41,635 nt of DNA from a virus. Of this stretch, positions 24,779 through 31,564 are shown in pieces; position 1 is the first letter of the stretch, and each line of letters begins with the position of its first letter. The position numbers and the translations under genes are program-made. The notes under the pieces were generated by a model. The model was not told the origin of the DNA, searched no databases, and saw nothing but the letters and a program-made list of their open reading frames with translations. The stretch covers positions 1-41,635 of IMG/VR virus record IMGVR_UViG_3300020121_000089, one strand, 5' to 3'.

Positions 24779-25227
24779 CGTTGCGATCCTTTCGCGGCGT
24801 CGTACGCGTCACACGCGCCCGCCATTTGATCCATGCTTTTTTCGACATACGAGGCGGGCGCACCGACGGAATACAGCCGGCCGTTGCGTTGTAGGTTGTC
24901 GGCCGCTTTTGCGACGGCCGGCGCGATCGACACGTCGACGCGCTTGCCGATCTGGCCGATGTAGTCGGTACGCTCGACGACGCCGGAGCCGATTACGTCG
25001 CCCGCGCTCACGTCGTGCCCGAGCTGCCGCAGCTCGGCGCACGCCTGGTTCGCGCGCTTGTCGACGAGCGGCCGCGCGGCGGGCGGTGTGGGGGCCGGCG
25101 TCGCGATCGCCGCAACGGCCGGAGCCTCGTGCGCCGGCTCGACGGCTGCCCACGAGTGCACGATGAAGCCGGCCGCGAGGCCGACGCCGAGGATCACGAG
25201 TAGACGCGTTAGGGCGTTGCTTGTCAT
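24775..25227 (-). CDS. Membrane-anchored or secreted hypothetical protein (150 aa)
   Basis: Residues 7-26 (LTRLLVILGVGLAAGFIVHS) form one hydrophobic segment, a signal peptide or anchor. An Ala/Pro-rich linker (27-55) follows, then a mostly helical domain with two cysteines (ANQACAELRQLG and MAGACDAYD). No family recognised. A secreted lysogeny-region protein could modify the lysogen surface or exclude other phages; that is speculation. It overlaps the integrase start by four bases. Confidence 0.6.
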   Translation of the reverse strand: MTSNALTRLLVILGVGLAAGFIVHSWAAVEPAHEAPAVAAIATPAPTPPAARPLVDKRANQACAELRQLGHDVSAGDVIGSGVVERTDYIGQIGKRVDVSIAPAVAKAADNLQRNGRLYSVGAPASYVEKSMDQMAGACDAYDAAKGSQR

Positions 25228-25241
25228 GGTGCTTTTGCTTT

Positions 25242-25445
25242 TCAGTCGACCACGGTGTATTCATGCGGCTCGAGGCGATACCGGCGCATCGCCTCGGCCG
25301 GCTGTTCGGGATACGTTTGCAGCAGCACGTCGATCGCGTGTTCGGATCCGAGGCCCGATCGCGACGGCTCCACGGTGAACACGCAACCCCACACGCGCCA
25401 GGCGGGGATCTCGATGAAATCGCCGGCTTCGATCGTGGCGTTCAT
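25242..25445 (-). CDS. Hypothetical protein (67 aa)
   Basis: A 67-residue protein, MNATIEAGDFIEIPAWRVWG then a beta-rich region and a C-terminal EAMRRYRLEPHEYTVVD. Start ATG 25445 is chosen because it shares a base with the brnA stop; the longer in-frame reading is a shadow of brnA. No family recognised. Confidence 0.55.
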   Translation of the reverse strand: MNATIEAGDFIEIPAWRVWGCVFTVEPSRSGLGSEHAIDVLLQTYPEQPAEAMRRYRLEPHEYTVVD

Positions 25446-25768
25446 TACCGGGCCCCCTGGCGCGTCGTGCGCTTGCGTGTCGACTTCGCGCGGCGGCCGC
25501 GGCGCGGCGCGTGCTTCGCCAGTACCTCGTTGATCCGGCCCTGCCATCCTTTACCCGTTGCGCGGAATTTCTCGAGGATCTCGGCGTCGAGCCGGATACT
25601 GATGATCTGTTTCCTCGGCGACTTCTGCGGCCCGCGGCCGCGCCGCAGTGACGCGGCGAGATCGGGAAACACCTCGGCGAACGGTTTGGCCGTGCGGATT
25701 TGCTCGGCCGTCCATTCGGGGTTTTCGGCGTCGGGCGTGCCGTATTCCTGCTCGTTATCGTTGCTCAT
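25445..25768 (-). CDS. brnA: BrnA-family antitoxin
   Basis: Antitoxin partner of BrnT, 107 residues. The N-terminal part WTAEQIRTAKPFAEVFPDLAA resembles the toxin-contacting region of BrnA. The ribbon-helix-helix part is QIISIRLDAEILEKFRATGKG followed by GRINEVLAKHAP. A basic, lysine/arginine-rich tail follows, longer than usual. BrnA proteins bind their own promoter as dimers. The start overlaps the end of brnT by 14 bases, the usual toxin-first order. Confidence 0.88.
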   Translation of the reverse strand: MSNDNEQEYGTPDAENPEWTAEQIRTAKPFAEVFPDLAASLRRGRGPQKSPRKQIISIRLDAEILEKFRATGKGWQGRINEVLAKHAPRRGRRAKSTRKRTTRQGAR

Positions 25769-26018
25769 ACAGTCGGCGCTCCTTGCGGCTTGCACGCCGC
25801 AAACTGATCGCCCGCACGCCGGTGGCGCGTCGGGTAAAAACCATCGAAACCAACAGGCCGTCGAGCGGCGCGATCATTCGCCACCGTGTCTCGCCCGCGA
25901 CGGTGTGCGCCACGTCCACACGGCCCGCGAACCAATCGAGCCGTGCGGCGTCGGCGAGGCTGAGCCCGTGTTTGGCGCGGTTGCTCGCGTCCTTCGCCGG
26001 ATCAAACGTGATACGCAC
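25755..26018 (-). CDS. brnT: BrnT-family ribonuclease toxin
   Basis: RelE-like ribonuclease toxin, 87 residues. Hallmarks are the opening VRITFDPAKDASNRAKHGLSL, then ARLDWFAG, GETRWRMIAPLDGLLVSMVFT and the C-terminal RAISLRRASRKERRLYEQ. BrnT cuts RNA to arrest growth and is held by BrnA. GTG 26018 is chosen because family proteins begin at this residue. Seven bases upstream lies a promoter-like -10 element, leaving no room for a Shine-Dalgarno site. Upstream TTG 26054 gives a longer version. Confidence 0.88.
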   Translation of the reverse strand: MRITFDPAKDASNRAKHGLSLADAARLDWFAGRVDVAHTVAGETRWRMIAPLDGLLVSMVFTRRATGVRAISLRRASRKERRLYEQR

Positions 26019-26025
26019 GCCGATA

Positions 26026-26075
26026 ATTGTATATACACCGGCCGGGGATAGCAACTTTATCGTATTTACAAAGTT
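26026..26075 (-). promoter_or_regulatory. brnTA promoter and operator candidate
   Basis: On the minus strand -35 TTGCTA (26054-26049) and -10 TACAAT (26031-26026) are 17 bases apart. The -10 ends 7 bases before GTG 26018, so the mRNA may begin at the start codon. AACTTT/AAAGTT arms (26053-26058, 26070-26075) overlap the -35 and could be the BrnA operator. The stretch is clearly AT-richer than its surroundings. Confidence 0.6.
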
Positions 26076-26086
26076 ATCGCCTTGTT

Positions 26087-26395
26087 TCAGGCCTGATTCG
26101 GGGGATCGGCCTCAGCGTCGTCGCCCTCGCCGGCCTCGATCGCGCTGCACAGCACCACGTCGCCGACGATGTAATCGCCGGGCAACTGGCGACGGAACAG
26201 CCACGTCGCCGAGCTGTTGATCGGCAGCTCGAGCCGCTTGCCGTCCTCATTCAGAAACGCGATCCGCCCGTCGGGCGCGCGCAACGCCTCGATATAGCCG
26301 CCGACGAGGGCCTGCAACTCGGCGAGCGTGAACGCGCGGCCGTTTGCCGGCGTGATCTCTCGCAGGTTTCCGCGGGCCGGAATGAGTGTCGCCAT
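26087..26395 (-). CDS. DUF3846-type protein (102 aa)
   Basis: The pattern MATLIPARGNLREITPANGRAF, TLAELQALVGGYIEALR, DGRIAFLNEDGKR and GDYIVGDVVLCSAIE fits the DUF3846 family found on plasmids and phages. Function unknown. ATG 26395 begins the family match; GTG 26404 is possible. It ends with an acidic tail (AEAGEGDDAEADPPNQA-like). Confidence 0.8.
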   Translation of the reverse strand: MATLIPARGNLREITPANGRAFTLAELQALVGGYIEALRAPDGRIAFLNEDGKRLELPINSSATWLFRRQLPGDYIVGDVVLCSAIEAGEGDDAEADPPNQA

Positions 26396-26400
26396 GTGGT

Positions 26401-26940
26401 TCACCTCGTGATCGGCGCGCCGCACAACGCGCACACGCCGCGGGCCGTCGGCCATTCCTGGCACTCGTGCGCGCCGCCGGCCTCGACGAGCTGCCGGCCC
26501 TCGGCGACGGCCTCGTGAAACAAGTGGCAGCGGCCGCAGTAGCGGTTCGCCACGTCGCCGGGAAGTTCGCTGATCCGGTTGCACAGCAGACACCGGATCG
26601 CCTCGACACCGCCGACGACTTCGATCGCAAACGTGCGCGCCAGGGCGGCTTCGGCGCGCTGCGCCCACGCGGCCACGTCAATCTCGAGCGTGAACCGCCG
26701 GCCCTGCGGCAGCGGCGCGAGGATCTCGCGCTTGAACCGCTGATGGAGCGCGACGGCCCGCGCTTTTTTCAGGCCGGCCGCGAGCAGGATCGCGAGCGCG
26801 AGCTGCGCCGGCCCGCTGCCGTCGTATCCCCAATTGAACCCGTCGGGGCTATGGTTCCAGACACGCTGCGAGCGAAACGGCGACAGCGGCCGATCGTCGA
26901 TCCAGACGACGCGCGATCCTGGCTCGCCGCTGATCCTCAT
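26401..26940 (-). CDS. DUF6166-type protein with zinc-binding C-terminus (179 aa)
   Basis: N-terminal 60 residues carry the DUF6166 pattern: VVWIDDRPLSPFRSQRVWNH, SPDGFNWGYDGSGPAQLALA. The C-terminus has CLLCNRISELPGDVANRYCG, RCHLFHE and CALCG, likely two zinc ribbons. Family function unknown. Start ATG 26940 overlaps the upstream stop. An in-frame extension to 27078 reads as a shadow and is not used. Confidence 0.75.
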   Translation of the reverse strand: MRISGEPGSRVVWIDDRPLSPFRSQRVWNHSPDGFNWGYDGSGPAQLALAILLAAGLKKARAVALHQRFKREILAPLPQGRRFTLEIDVAAWAQRAEAALARTFAIEVVGGVEAIRCLLCNRISELPGDVANRYCGRCHLFHEAVAEGRQLVEAGGAHECQEWPTARGVCALCGAPITR

Positions 26941-27200
26941 AGTCGGCCCTTGAACCATTCGCGCACGCGCGTCAAGTGCGCGCGGTCGTCGGGCGGCAGC
27001 TCGAGCCACTCGGCATCCGTCATCACGCGCTGCCGGCCGGCATCGGTGAGCACGAGAAACACGAAGCAGTACGCGCACAACGTGATCGTGCCCGGCACCG
27101 GCACACCGTTACCGCTGATCACTTCCAACAGGCGGCCGCAGCTCGGGCACGGTTCGCCCCCATGCTCGAGCGGTGTGCTCACAACCTCGTCGTCGATCAT
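26937..27200 (-). CDS. Small zinc-ribbon protein (87 aa)
   Basis: CPSCGRLLEV and CAYCFVFLV give the four cysteines of a zinc ribbon; after it VMTDAEWLELPPDDRAHLTRV and WFKGRL form a helical end. Start and stop overlap neighbours by four bases. Function unknown. Confidence 0.65.
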   Translation of the reverse strand: MIDDEVVSTPLEHGGEPCPSCGRLLEVISGNGVPVPGTITLCAYCFVFLVLTDAGRQRVMTDAEWLELPPDDRAHLTRVREWFKGRL

Positions 27201-27496
27201 GGTTCGATCGGCAGCGGCTCGACGTGTGCGCACTGCATGCAGATCATCTTTGTCTGCGTCGTGTCGATCGGCGTGCTGTGCATGCGGCGCGGGTTATACG
27301 CGATCGCCTGACGACATCGGCTGCACACGGTCGTCGCGGCCCCGGCCGGCGGCAGGCCGTTTGGAAAGTCGGCGACGCGACGACAAATCCACGCGTCGGG
27401 CGGCCGCGGCGGCGTGGAGATCTCGCGCATGCGCCCGCCCGGCTCGCGTTCATAGAACCGGCCGCCGAACACGTCGGCCTTCTTGTCGTCGCTCAT
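27197..27496 (-). CDS. Small zinc-ribbon protein (99 aa)
   Basis: Opens MSDDKKADVFGGRFYEREPGG. CSRCRQAIAYNPRR (about 69-82) and a C-terminal CMQCAH form a possible zinc site, and AWICRRVADFPNG adds another cysteine. Start chosen by the ATGA overlap with the preceding gene. No family recognised. Confidence 0.6.
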   Translation of the reverse strand: MSDDKKADVFGGRFYEREPGGRMREISTPPRPPDAWICRRVADFPNGLPPAGAATTVCSRCRQAIAYNPRRMHSTPIDTTQTKMICMQCAHVEPLPIEP

Positions 27497-27678
27497 GGGC
27501 GATCCTCGCGCGGCGCGTTCATCAAGAGCGCGAGCAATTCCTCGGGCGTGGTGTCGACGGACGGCCGGTGCGAACAATCGACGAACACTTCGCTGCGCCG
27601 CGGGCAGAGTAGATGTTCAGCGACGAGACTCCGCAGGGCCATCAATTGCGAGCGTGATAGTTCGATCGTGGGCATCAT
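27493..27678 (-). CDS. Hypothetical protein (61 aa)
   Basis: A 61-residue protein opening MMPTIELSRSQLMALRSLVA with DTTPEELLALLMNA near the end, largely helical. Two adjacent ATG codons (27678, 27675) precede it, the first overlapping the stop of the upstream gene. Unknown function. Confidence 0.55.
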   Translation of the reverse strand: MMPTIELSRSQLMALRSLVAEHLLCPRRSEVFVDCSHRPSVDTTPEELLALLMNAPREDRP

Positions 27679-27938
27679 CGATCCTCGCGCGGATCGTCGC
27701 CGCGCCGCAGCACCTCGAGCACCATTGGACACTCGGCGAAGTACTCGCGCACGCCGGCCAGGAACGCGCCGGCCGTCGTGGCGAGACTGGTGGCGCACGC
27801 CGGATGGCGCGTCGCCAGCTGCACGAGGCCGGCGAGCTGTAACGCCGACGCCGGCTGCAACACCAACTCGAGCGGCGCGCGCTTGTGTTGCAGTTCTTCT
27901 GTCAAGGCCTGCACGATATCGTCGTCGCCGGGGATCAT
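27675..27938 (-). CDS. Hypothetical helical protein (87 aa)
   Basis: Opens MIPGDDDIVQALTEELQ; the rest is mostly helical with many leucines and alanines. Overlaps neighbours at both ends. No motif recognised. Confidence 0.55.
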   Translation of the reverse strand: MIPGDDDIVQALTEELQHKRAPLELVLQPASALQLAGLVQLATRHPACATSLATTAGAFLAGVREYFAECPMVLEVLRRGDDPREDR

Positions 27939-28138
27939 GGTTCCAGCTCGAACGAGCGCAACTGATCGGCCCGTTGTTTGATCGCCGCGGCGGCGATCCC
28001 GAGCGTGTAGGCCTTCTGCGCGCGCTGCGGATCGTCGTGGCGCGGCATAAGGGCGTTACTCATATCGACGGCGATTACGTCGAGGGCCTCGGCGATCTCG
28101 CGCATTGTCATCGGTACCTCATTTGTGAAACGAGCCAT
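27935..28138 (-). CDS. Hypothetical protein with duplicated start region (67 aa)
   Basis: Two starts are equally well placed: ATG 28138 and ATG 28111. Each is preceded by GAGGTAC at usable spacing because the 14-base GTACCTCATTTGTG (plus strand) occurs twice. The first nine residues (MARFTNEVP) appear to come from this duplication. The body reads MREIAEALDVIAVDM, then a helical part to ELEP. Function unknown. Confidence 0.6.
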   Translation of the reverse strand: MARFTNEVPMTMREIAEALDVIAVDMSNALMPRHDDPQRAQKAYTLGIAAAAIKQRADQLRSFELEP

Positions 28139-28156
28139 CGGCGTACCTCATTTGTG
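28114..28156. repeat. 14-base direct repeat duplicating a translation-start region
   Basis: GTACCTCATTTGTG at 28114-28127 and 28143-28156, 29 bases apart. On the minus strand each copy contains AAATGAGG followed by an ATG 5-7 bases on. It holds the stop of one gene and the ribosome-binding site of the next. Confidence 0.75.
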
Positions 28157-28489
28157 GAGCGTCGCCCGCACGCGTGCGCACATTTCTTGATGGCCCTCGA
28201 GCGCCGCGCGAAGCGACGTGTAACGATCCATCTCGCCGTCGAGCACGCCGCCGAACACGAGCGTTTCCCACAACACCGGCGGGCCGTCGCCGAAATAGTT
28301 GTGATCGAGGCCGAGGAACACGGTCGACACGCGCACGCGCGCGCCACTCTCGTCGCCTTCGTCCATATCTTGCGCGACGCGTCGCCGATCGATGTTCGCC
28401 ATGAAGCGGCCCCACTCCATTACGTCGTCGCAGGGTACCGGCTGTCCGGATTCGTCGAGGATGTAGCGGCCGTGCGACGGGTTACGCAT
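28148..28489 (-). CDS. Conserved phage/plasmid hypothetical protein (113 aa)
   Basis: Pattern RYILDESGQPVPCDDVMEWG, then VSTVFLGLDHNYFGDGPPVL, WETLVFGGVLDGEMDRYTSL and AALEGHQEM. I recognise this as a widespread short phage protein: the V-S-T-V-F-L-G-L-D-H and W-E-T segments are its hallmark. Function unknown. The stop contributes to the duplicated TGA-GAGG region. Confidence 0.75.
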   Translation of the reverse strand: MRNPSHGRYILDESGQPVPCDDVMEWGRFMANIDRRRVAQDMDEGDESGARVRVSTVFLGLDHNYFGDGPPVLWETLVFGGVLDGEMDRYTSLRAALEGHQEMCARVRATLHK

Positions 28490-28495
28490 GCCCGC

Positions 28496-29239
28496 TCACG
28501 AGGGCGGGCCCGTCGGCGGCGGCACGCTCACGAAGATCCCGGCATACGGATCGCTGCACACCTCGGCGGCCTTGTCGATATCAGGCGGCGGCGGATCGAC
28601 GAACACCGCCTGGCCGTGCTCGAGCGCGTACGGCCGCACTTTGATAAGCCGGATCTCGCGCGTGCCGACGTGCGCAATGATCGCGTCCTGCTTTGTCGCC
28701 TCGCCGCGCCTGGTGTCGATCCCGTGGATAAACACGTCGCACGCGACGACGAACCCGAACACCGGCTGTGTCCGCGCAAGCGCCTTGATCACCGCGACAC
28801 GATCGCCGCGGCTGACAAACGTCGCGAGCGCGCGGCCATCTGTCAGCACAACCGAGGCGGCGATCCACAACTCGCCCGTGGGGCGGCGCTTGCGCAGATC
28901 GACAAGTGCGTCCAGCATCTCGGTCGCGTACGCGAGCAGGCCGGCCTCGCTCACCTCAGCGATCCCGATCTCGAGCGCCGGCCGCACGGTCACACCGGGC
29001 GGGAGATCCTCGGACGGCCCGTGCCATCCTCGGCGATTGAGGTGCTCGTGGAAGGCCTGCACGTCGGCCTTCGTCCAATCGGCCTGCCGGCGGCCGACGC
29101 GCAGCTCGTGCGCCGCCGCGAAGTCGCGCTGCTCGACGTGCTGCACGAGATCGCCGAGGTACTCGGCCTCGGGCTCGTGCGGCCGGCGCGTGCGGAACTT
29201 ATACGTCACGATCGCGGCGGCGGCGAGCGGCGAGATCAC
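28496..29239 (-). CDS. Hypothetical protein (247 aa)
   Basis: Begins ISPLAAAAIVTYKFRTRRP; GTG 29239 overlaps the preceding stop. The first third has HEPEAEYLGDLVQHVEQRD and a helical WTKADVQAFHEHLNRRGWHG. The later part is alternating beta/alpha (GELWIAASVVLTDGRALATF, PVFGFVVACDVFIHG, DAIIAHVGTREIRLIKVRPY) and ends in Pro/Asp-rich sequence. No family recognised. In-frame sequence upstream of the start is only a shadow of the next gene. Confidence 0.6.
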   Translation of the reverse strand: MISPLAAAAIVTYKFRTRRPHEPEAEYLGDLVQHVEQRDFAAAHELRVGRRQADWTKADVQAFHEHLNRRGWHGPSEDLPPGVTVRPALEIGIAEVSEAGLLAYATEMLDALVDLRKRRPTGELWIAASVVLTDGRALATFVSRGDRVAVIKALARTQPVFGFVVACDVFIHGIDTRRGEATKQDAIIAHVGTREIRLIKVRPYALEHGQAVFVDPPPPDIDKAAEVCSDPYAGIFVSVPPPTGPPS

Positions 29240-29823
29240 AACAGATCGTCCTTGGCGTCGTGCGCCAATGTGATCCGCCCGCCGTGCAGCGCCCGCAAGC
29301 TGCGCGTCCGTTCGGCCGTCGCCTCGATCGCCGCGGCCGACTTTGTGGGCGTGCCGAACCGCAGAAAGCTCTCGCCGTTGACGTGCTCGAGGCCGGCGGG
29401 CCCGGTGCGCAGCACACGGCCGCCCGCGAACGCTTCGATCTGTTGCGCCAGGCGCAGAAACTCGTCGTCTTTCAGCCACCGCTCCGGCAGGCAGCCGTGC
29501 ATACACGACATCATGCGCACCATGCCCCACGCCCGGCAAATCAACGGCCGGATCGCGTAGACGCCGCAGCGATCGGCCGGTGTCAGATACACACACCGCT
29601 CGCGCGGCCGCTCCGTGTGCGGCCCGCCGTCGGCGAGCAGCTTGATCACGGTGCGCGGTTTCTGATGCGTCGCCCGTTGCAGCCGGTGCGCCTCGAGATC
29701 GGAGATCACGATCGGGCCGCAGGCGATCGCGCACTCGCCGCGGCAGGCGAGCGCCGGCAACTGCGCATAGATCGCGTCGAGTTTCGCGAACGCGGCCGCC
29801 AACTTGCGGCCGGCCTTGCTCAT
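29236..29823 (-). CDS. YkgJ-type cysteine-cluster protein (195 aa)
   Basis: A metal-binding protein with the zinc/iron-chelating cluster pattern: CRGECAIACGPIVISDLEAHRL, later RCVYLTPADRCGVYAIRPLI, then CRAWGMVRMM and CMHGC. The sequence C-G-V-Y-x-I-R-P-L-x-C-R is the hallmark of the family. Function unclear; family members bind iron-sulphur or zinc. It overlaps the preceding 53-residue frame by ATGA and the next gene by GTGA. Confidence 0.75.
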   Translation of the reverse strand: MSKAGRKLAAAFAKLDAIYAQLPALACRGECAIACGPIVISDLEAHRLQRATHQKPRTVIKLLADGGPHTERPRERCVYLTPADRCGVYAIRPLICRAWGMVRMMSCMHGCLPERWLKDDEFLRLAQQIEAFAGGRVLRTGPAGLEHVNGESFLRFGTPTKSAAAIEATAERTRSLRALHGGRITLAHDAKDDLL

Positions 29824-29981
29824 TTGTGCCGCGCCTCGACGCGGTGCGTATTCATTTTATGCAGCAGCACCGCGACGGCCTTCCGAGCCGCGCGCGGGGC
29901 GTGCTTCCAATCGGTGAGAAACGACGGCGGTAGAGCGGCGACACCACGAGCGCGACGCGTACGCGTACGACGGCCAGGCAT
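29820..29981 (-). CDS. Small basic hypothetical protein (53 aa)
   Basis: A 53-residue frame, MPGRRTRTRRARGVAALPPS then a helix with HAPRAARKAVAVLLHKMN. Its stop overlaps the next start (ATGA). GGGGGCC lies about five bases upstream. A quarter of the residues are Arg or Lys. Support comes from the overlap only. Confidence 0.5.
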   Translation of the reverse strand: MPGRRTRTRRARGVAALPPSFLTDWKHAPRAARKAVAVLLHKMNTHRVEARHK

Positions 29982-30056
29982 GATCGGCCCCCGACGACCA
30001 AACGTTAGCGTGAATCGGGCAGGCGCGGCCGATGCTCGACGGCCGTGTGCGTGTGG

Positions 30057-30521
30057 TTACGACTTGCGCCGCAGGCGGGCCGGCGTCGTTCGGTTCCGCT
30101 GCGCTTTCGTGGCAGCGGCGCTGCGCTTGGCGAGTACTTCGATCGCTTGCGCTTGTTCGGAGTCGAGTGCGCGAAACGCGGCGATTAACGTGCGCTCGCG
30201 AGGCGTGAGCTTGCGTAAGGCGTGCCGCACTTCCGGCGGGTACAAGATATCGAACAGTTCGATAACGTGATCGAGGCCCGCCGCCCGCAACACGTCGTCG
30301 ATCGGGCGGCCGCACTTGACGGCGACTCGTAAGCACAGCTCGAGGGCTGGCGTACGATAGACGCCGGCCAGGATCTGACTGAGCATGGTGGGCGACACGC
30401 CGATGGCGCGCGCGTAATCTTGTTTTTTGCCGCCGTGCTCGCGGAGACACTCTTCGATTAAACGCACGAATGGCGCGGGCGGTTCGGTCGATTCGAGCCG
30501 ATTCGACGACAGGGGGGACAC
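30057..30521 (-). CDS. XRE-type phage repressor (putative)
   Basis: A 154-residue protein with a helix-turn-helix at about 32-80: KKQDYARAIGVSPTMLSQIL, AGVYRTPALELCLRVAVKCG. The C-terminal half (LTPRERTLIAAFRALDSEQ) is helical and ends in a basic tail. It is the first gene of the leftward operon and is divergent from the early operon, the place of a CI-type repressor. No autocleavage protease domain is visible. GTG 30521 starts 8 bases after a -10-like box, so translation may be leaderless. Confidence 0.78.
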   Translation of the reverse strand: MSPLSSNRLESTEPPAPFVRLIEECLREHGGKKQDYARAIGVSPTMLSQILAGVYRTPALELCLRVAVKCGRPIDDVLRAAGLDHVIELFDILYPPEVRHALRKLTPRERTLIAAFRALDSEQAQAIEVLAKRSAAATKAQRNRTTPARLRRKS

Positions 30522-30529
30522 TCGGGGAG

Positions 30530-30559
30530 ATTATGCGGCTAGGGAAAATAGATATGCAA
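30530..30559 (-). promoter_or_regulatory. Leftward repressor promoter candidate
   Basis: Minus strand -35 TTGCAT (30559-30554), 18-base spacer, -10 CATAAT (30535-30530). The -10 lies 8 bases before GTG 30521. The region is AT-richer than the genome. Confidence 0.6.
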
Positions 30560-30569
30560 GTGCTGCAAT

Positions 30570-30585
30570 TTGTGCAGTAGCACAA
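30570..30585. promoter_or_regulatory. Operator palindrome candidate
   Basis: TTGTGC-AGTA-GCACAA is a perfect 6-base inverted repeat, just upstream of the repressor -35. A related CTTGC-GACG-GCAAG (30612-30625) has the same 4-base spacer, and TTGT-TACC-ACAA (30646-30657) is another. Likely repressor or Cro-type binding sites. Positions 30586-30794 hold no supported gene; an ORF on the minus strand here is rejected. Confidence 0.6.
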
Positions 30586-30794
30586 AGCGGCTAGAACGAT
30601 AATTTGCAGAACTTGCGACGGCAAGATCTCTTCTCCCGCTCGCAGTTGTTACCACAAAGACGACAGTCCGCGACGTAAATATTACAAACCTCAGCAGGGC
30701 TGTCAGAACTAACAGGGTGCCCGCGGCCAGGAAGTTAGCCGGCCGGCCTCGTCGGTTCCTGCTCAGGTTTTGCCAGGCCCCCAAGATCTAGCGG

Positions 30795-30824
30795 TTGACA
30801 GATCGGCACAGGCCCGCCTATCGT
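30795..30824 (+). promoter_or_regulatory. Rightward early promoter candidate
   Basis: -35 TTGACA (30795-30800), 18-base spacer, -10 TATCGT (30819-30824). It lies 58 bases before the first early gene and is the best sigma-70-type match seen in the window. Confidence 0.65.
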
Positions 30825-30826
30825 TC

Positions 30827-30862
30827 CTTGCAGAACGAGCGAGAAATTCTCACGGCTGCAAG
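30827..30862 (+). promoter_or_regulatory. Nested inverted repeat in the early 5' leader
   Basis: CTTGCAG (30827-30833) and CTGCAAG (30856-30862) are exact complements enclosing GAGAA-A-TTCTC (30841-30851). It starts near the expected transcription start, so it could be an operator or a leader RNA hairpin. Confidence 0.5.
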
Positions 30863-30882
30863 TAGTACGAAAGGATCCGCCG

Positions 30883-31182
30883 ATGCCGCCTGTTCCGCAT
30901 GCCGAATCGTTCGCCGAACTCGAGCTGCACCGGCTCGATCGCGACTGGACGTTCGATCAGCTCGCGGCCGCCATGAAGCGCGCCGGGTTCAAGATCCCGA
31001 TGCGCACGTTGCACTACTTGCTCAAGCAAGCGCCGAAGAACGTGCGGCCGCGCGATCGCACGATGCACAAGATCAACCGTTACCTCGAGCACGTGCGCGA
31101 GAACGATCGCCGCCGTCGCGCGCGCGCTGCCCGCCGTTCCGTCACCAATAAAGCCGCCGCCGCCACTCCTGCGAGCGCGTGA
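30883..31182 (+). CDS. Early DNA-binding-like protein (99 aa)
   Basis: First gene of the rightward early operon, with AAAGGATCC before its ATG. DWTFDQLAAAMKRAGFKIPM and RTLHYLLKQAPKN read as a helix-turn-helix with a recognition helix RTLHYLL; RDRTMHKINRYLEHV follows. The tail is Arg/Ala-rich. Position opposite the repressor suggests a Cro-like or early regulator role (inference). Confidence 0.65.
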   Translation: MPPVPHAESFAELELHRLDRDWTFDQLAAAMKRAGFKIPMRTLHYLLKQAPKNVRPRDRTMHKINRYLEHVRENDRRRRARAARRSVTNKAAAATPASA

Positions 31183-31520
31183 TGTTCTGGTCGCCGTTGA
31201 CGGCTGATCGGCTGTGGGCGTGCCCCGATCCAATGCCGGCGAGCGTCGCCGGGATCGACGCCGAGGCCCGCGCCGCCCTGGCTCGAGCCGCCGCGGGCGA
31301 GCTGCTCGAGTCGGCCGACCTCATGGCGATCTTTCACCTGGGATCCTCGCGGTTTCACCAACTCGCGCGCCAGGGCGCGTTCGATCTGTTCAAAGCCAAG
31401 CCGGCGATCGGCCTGCGGGCGTATTCCGGCGTGCTCGTGCACCGCTACGTGAGCGGCGAGCCGGTGTTCGAGCCGTCGTTCGGCCGCGCCACGTTCGGCC
31501 GGAAGCGCCACCGCGAATAG
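31182..31520 (+). CDS. Winged-helix-like small protein (112 aa)
   Basis: Contains ESADLMAIFHLGSSRFHQLA then RQGAFDLFKAKPAIGLRAYS and GVLVHRYVSGEP, a MerR/excisionase-like DNA-binding pattern. ATG 31182 overlaps the upstream stop; GTG 31179 is also possible. It could be the excisionase or a regulator. Downstream, at 31521-31550, CTCGGGATCTACT and CTCGGGATCGACT form a short tandem repeat before the next gene. Confidence 0.6.
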   Translation: MFWSPLTADRLWACPDPMPASVAGIDAEARAALARAAAGELLESADLMAIFHLGSSRFHQLARQGAFDLFKAKPAIGLRAYSGVLVHRYVSGEPVFEPSFGRATFGRKRHRE

Positions 31521-31564
31521 CTCGGGATCTACTGGCTCGGGATCGACTAGCAAAGGAAGCGCAC

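Noticed and set aside
27173-29560. 795-residue plus-strand frame opposite the small lysogeny genes
   Set aside because: Low-complexity Arg/His/Ala shadow. The minus-strand genes show overlaps, start sites and family motifs.
30539-30784. 81-residue hydrophobic frame on the minus strand in the control region
   Set aside because: It spans the operators and the repressor promoter, has no ribosome-binding site and starts at TTG. The sequence is better explained as regulatory DNA.
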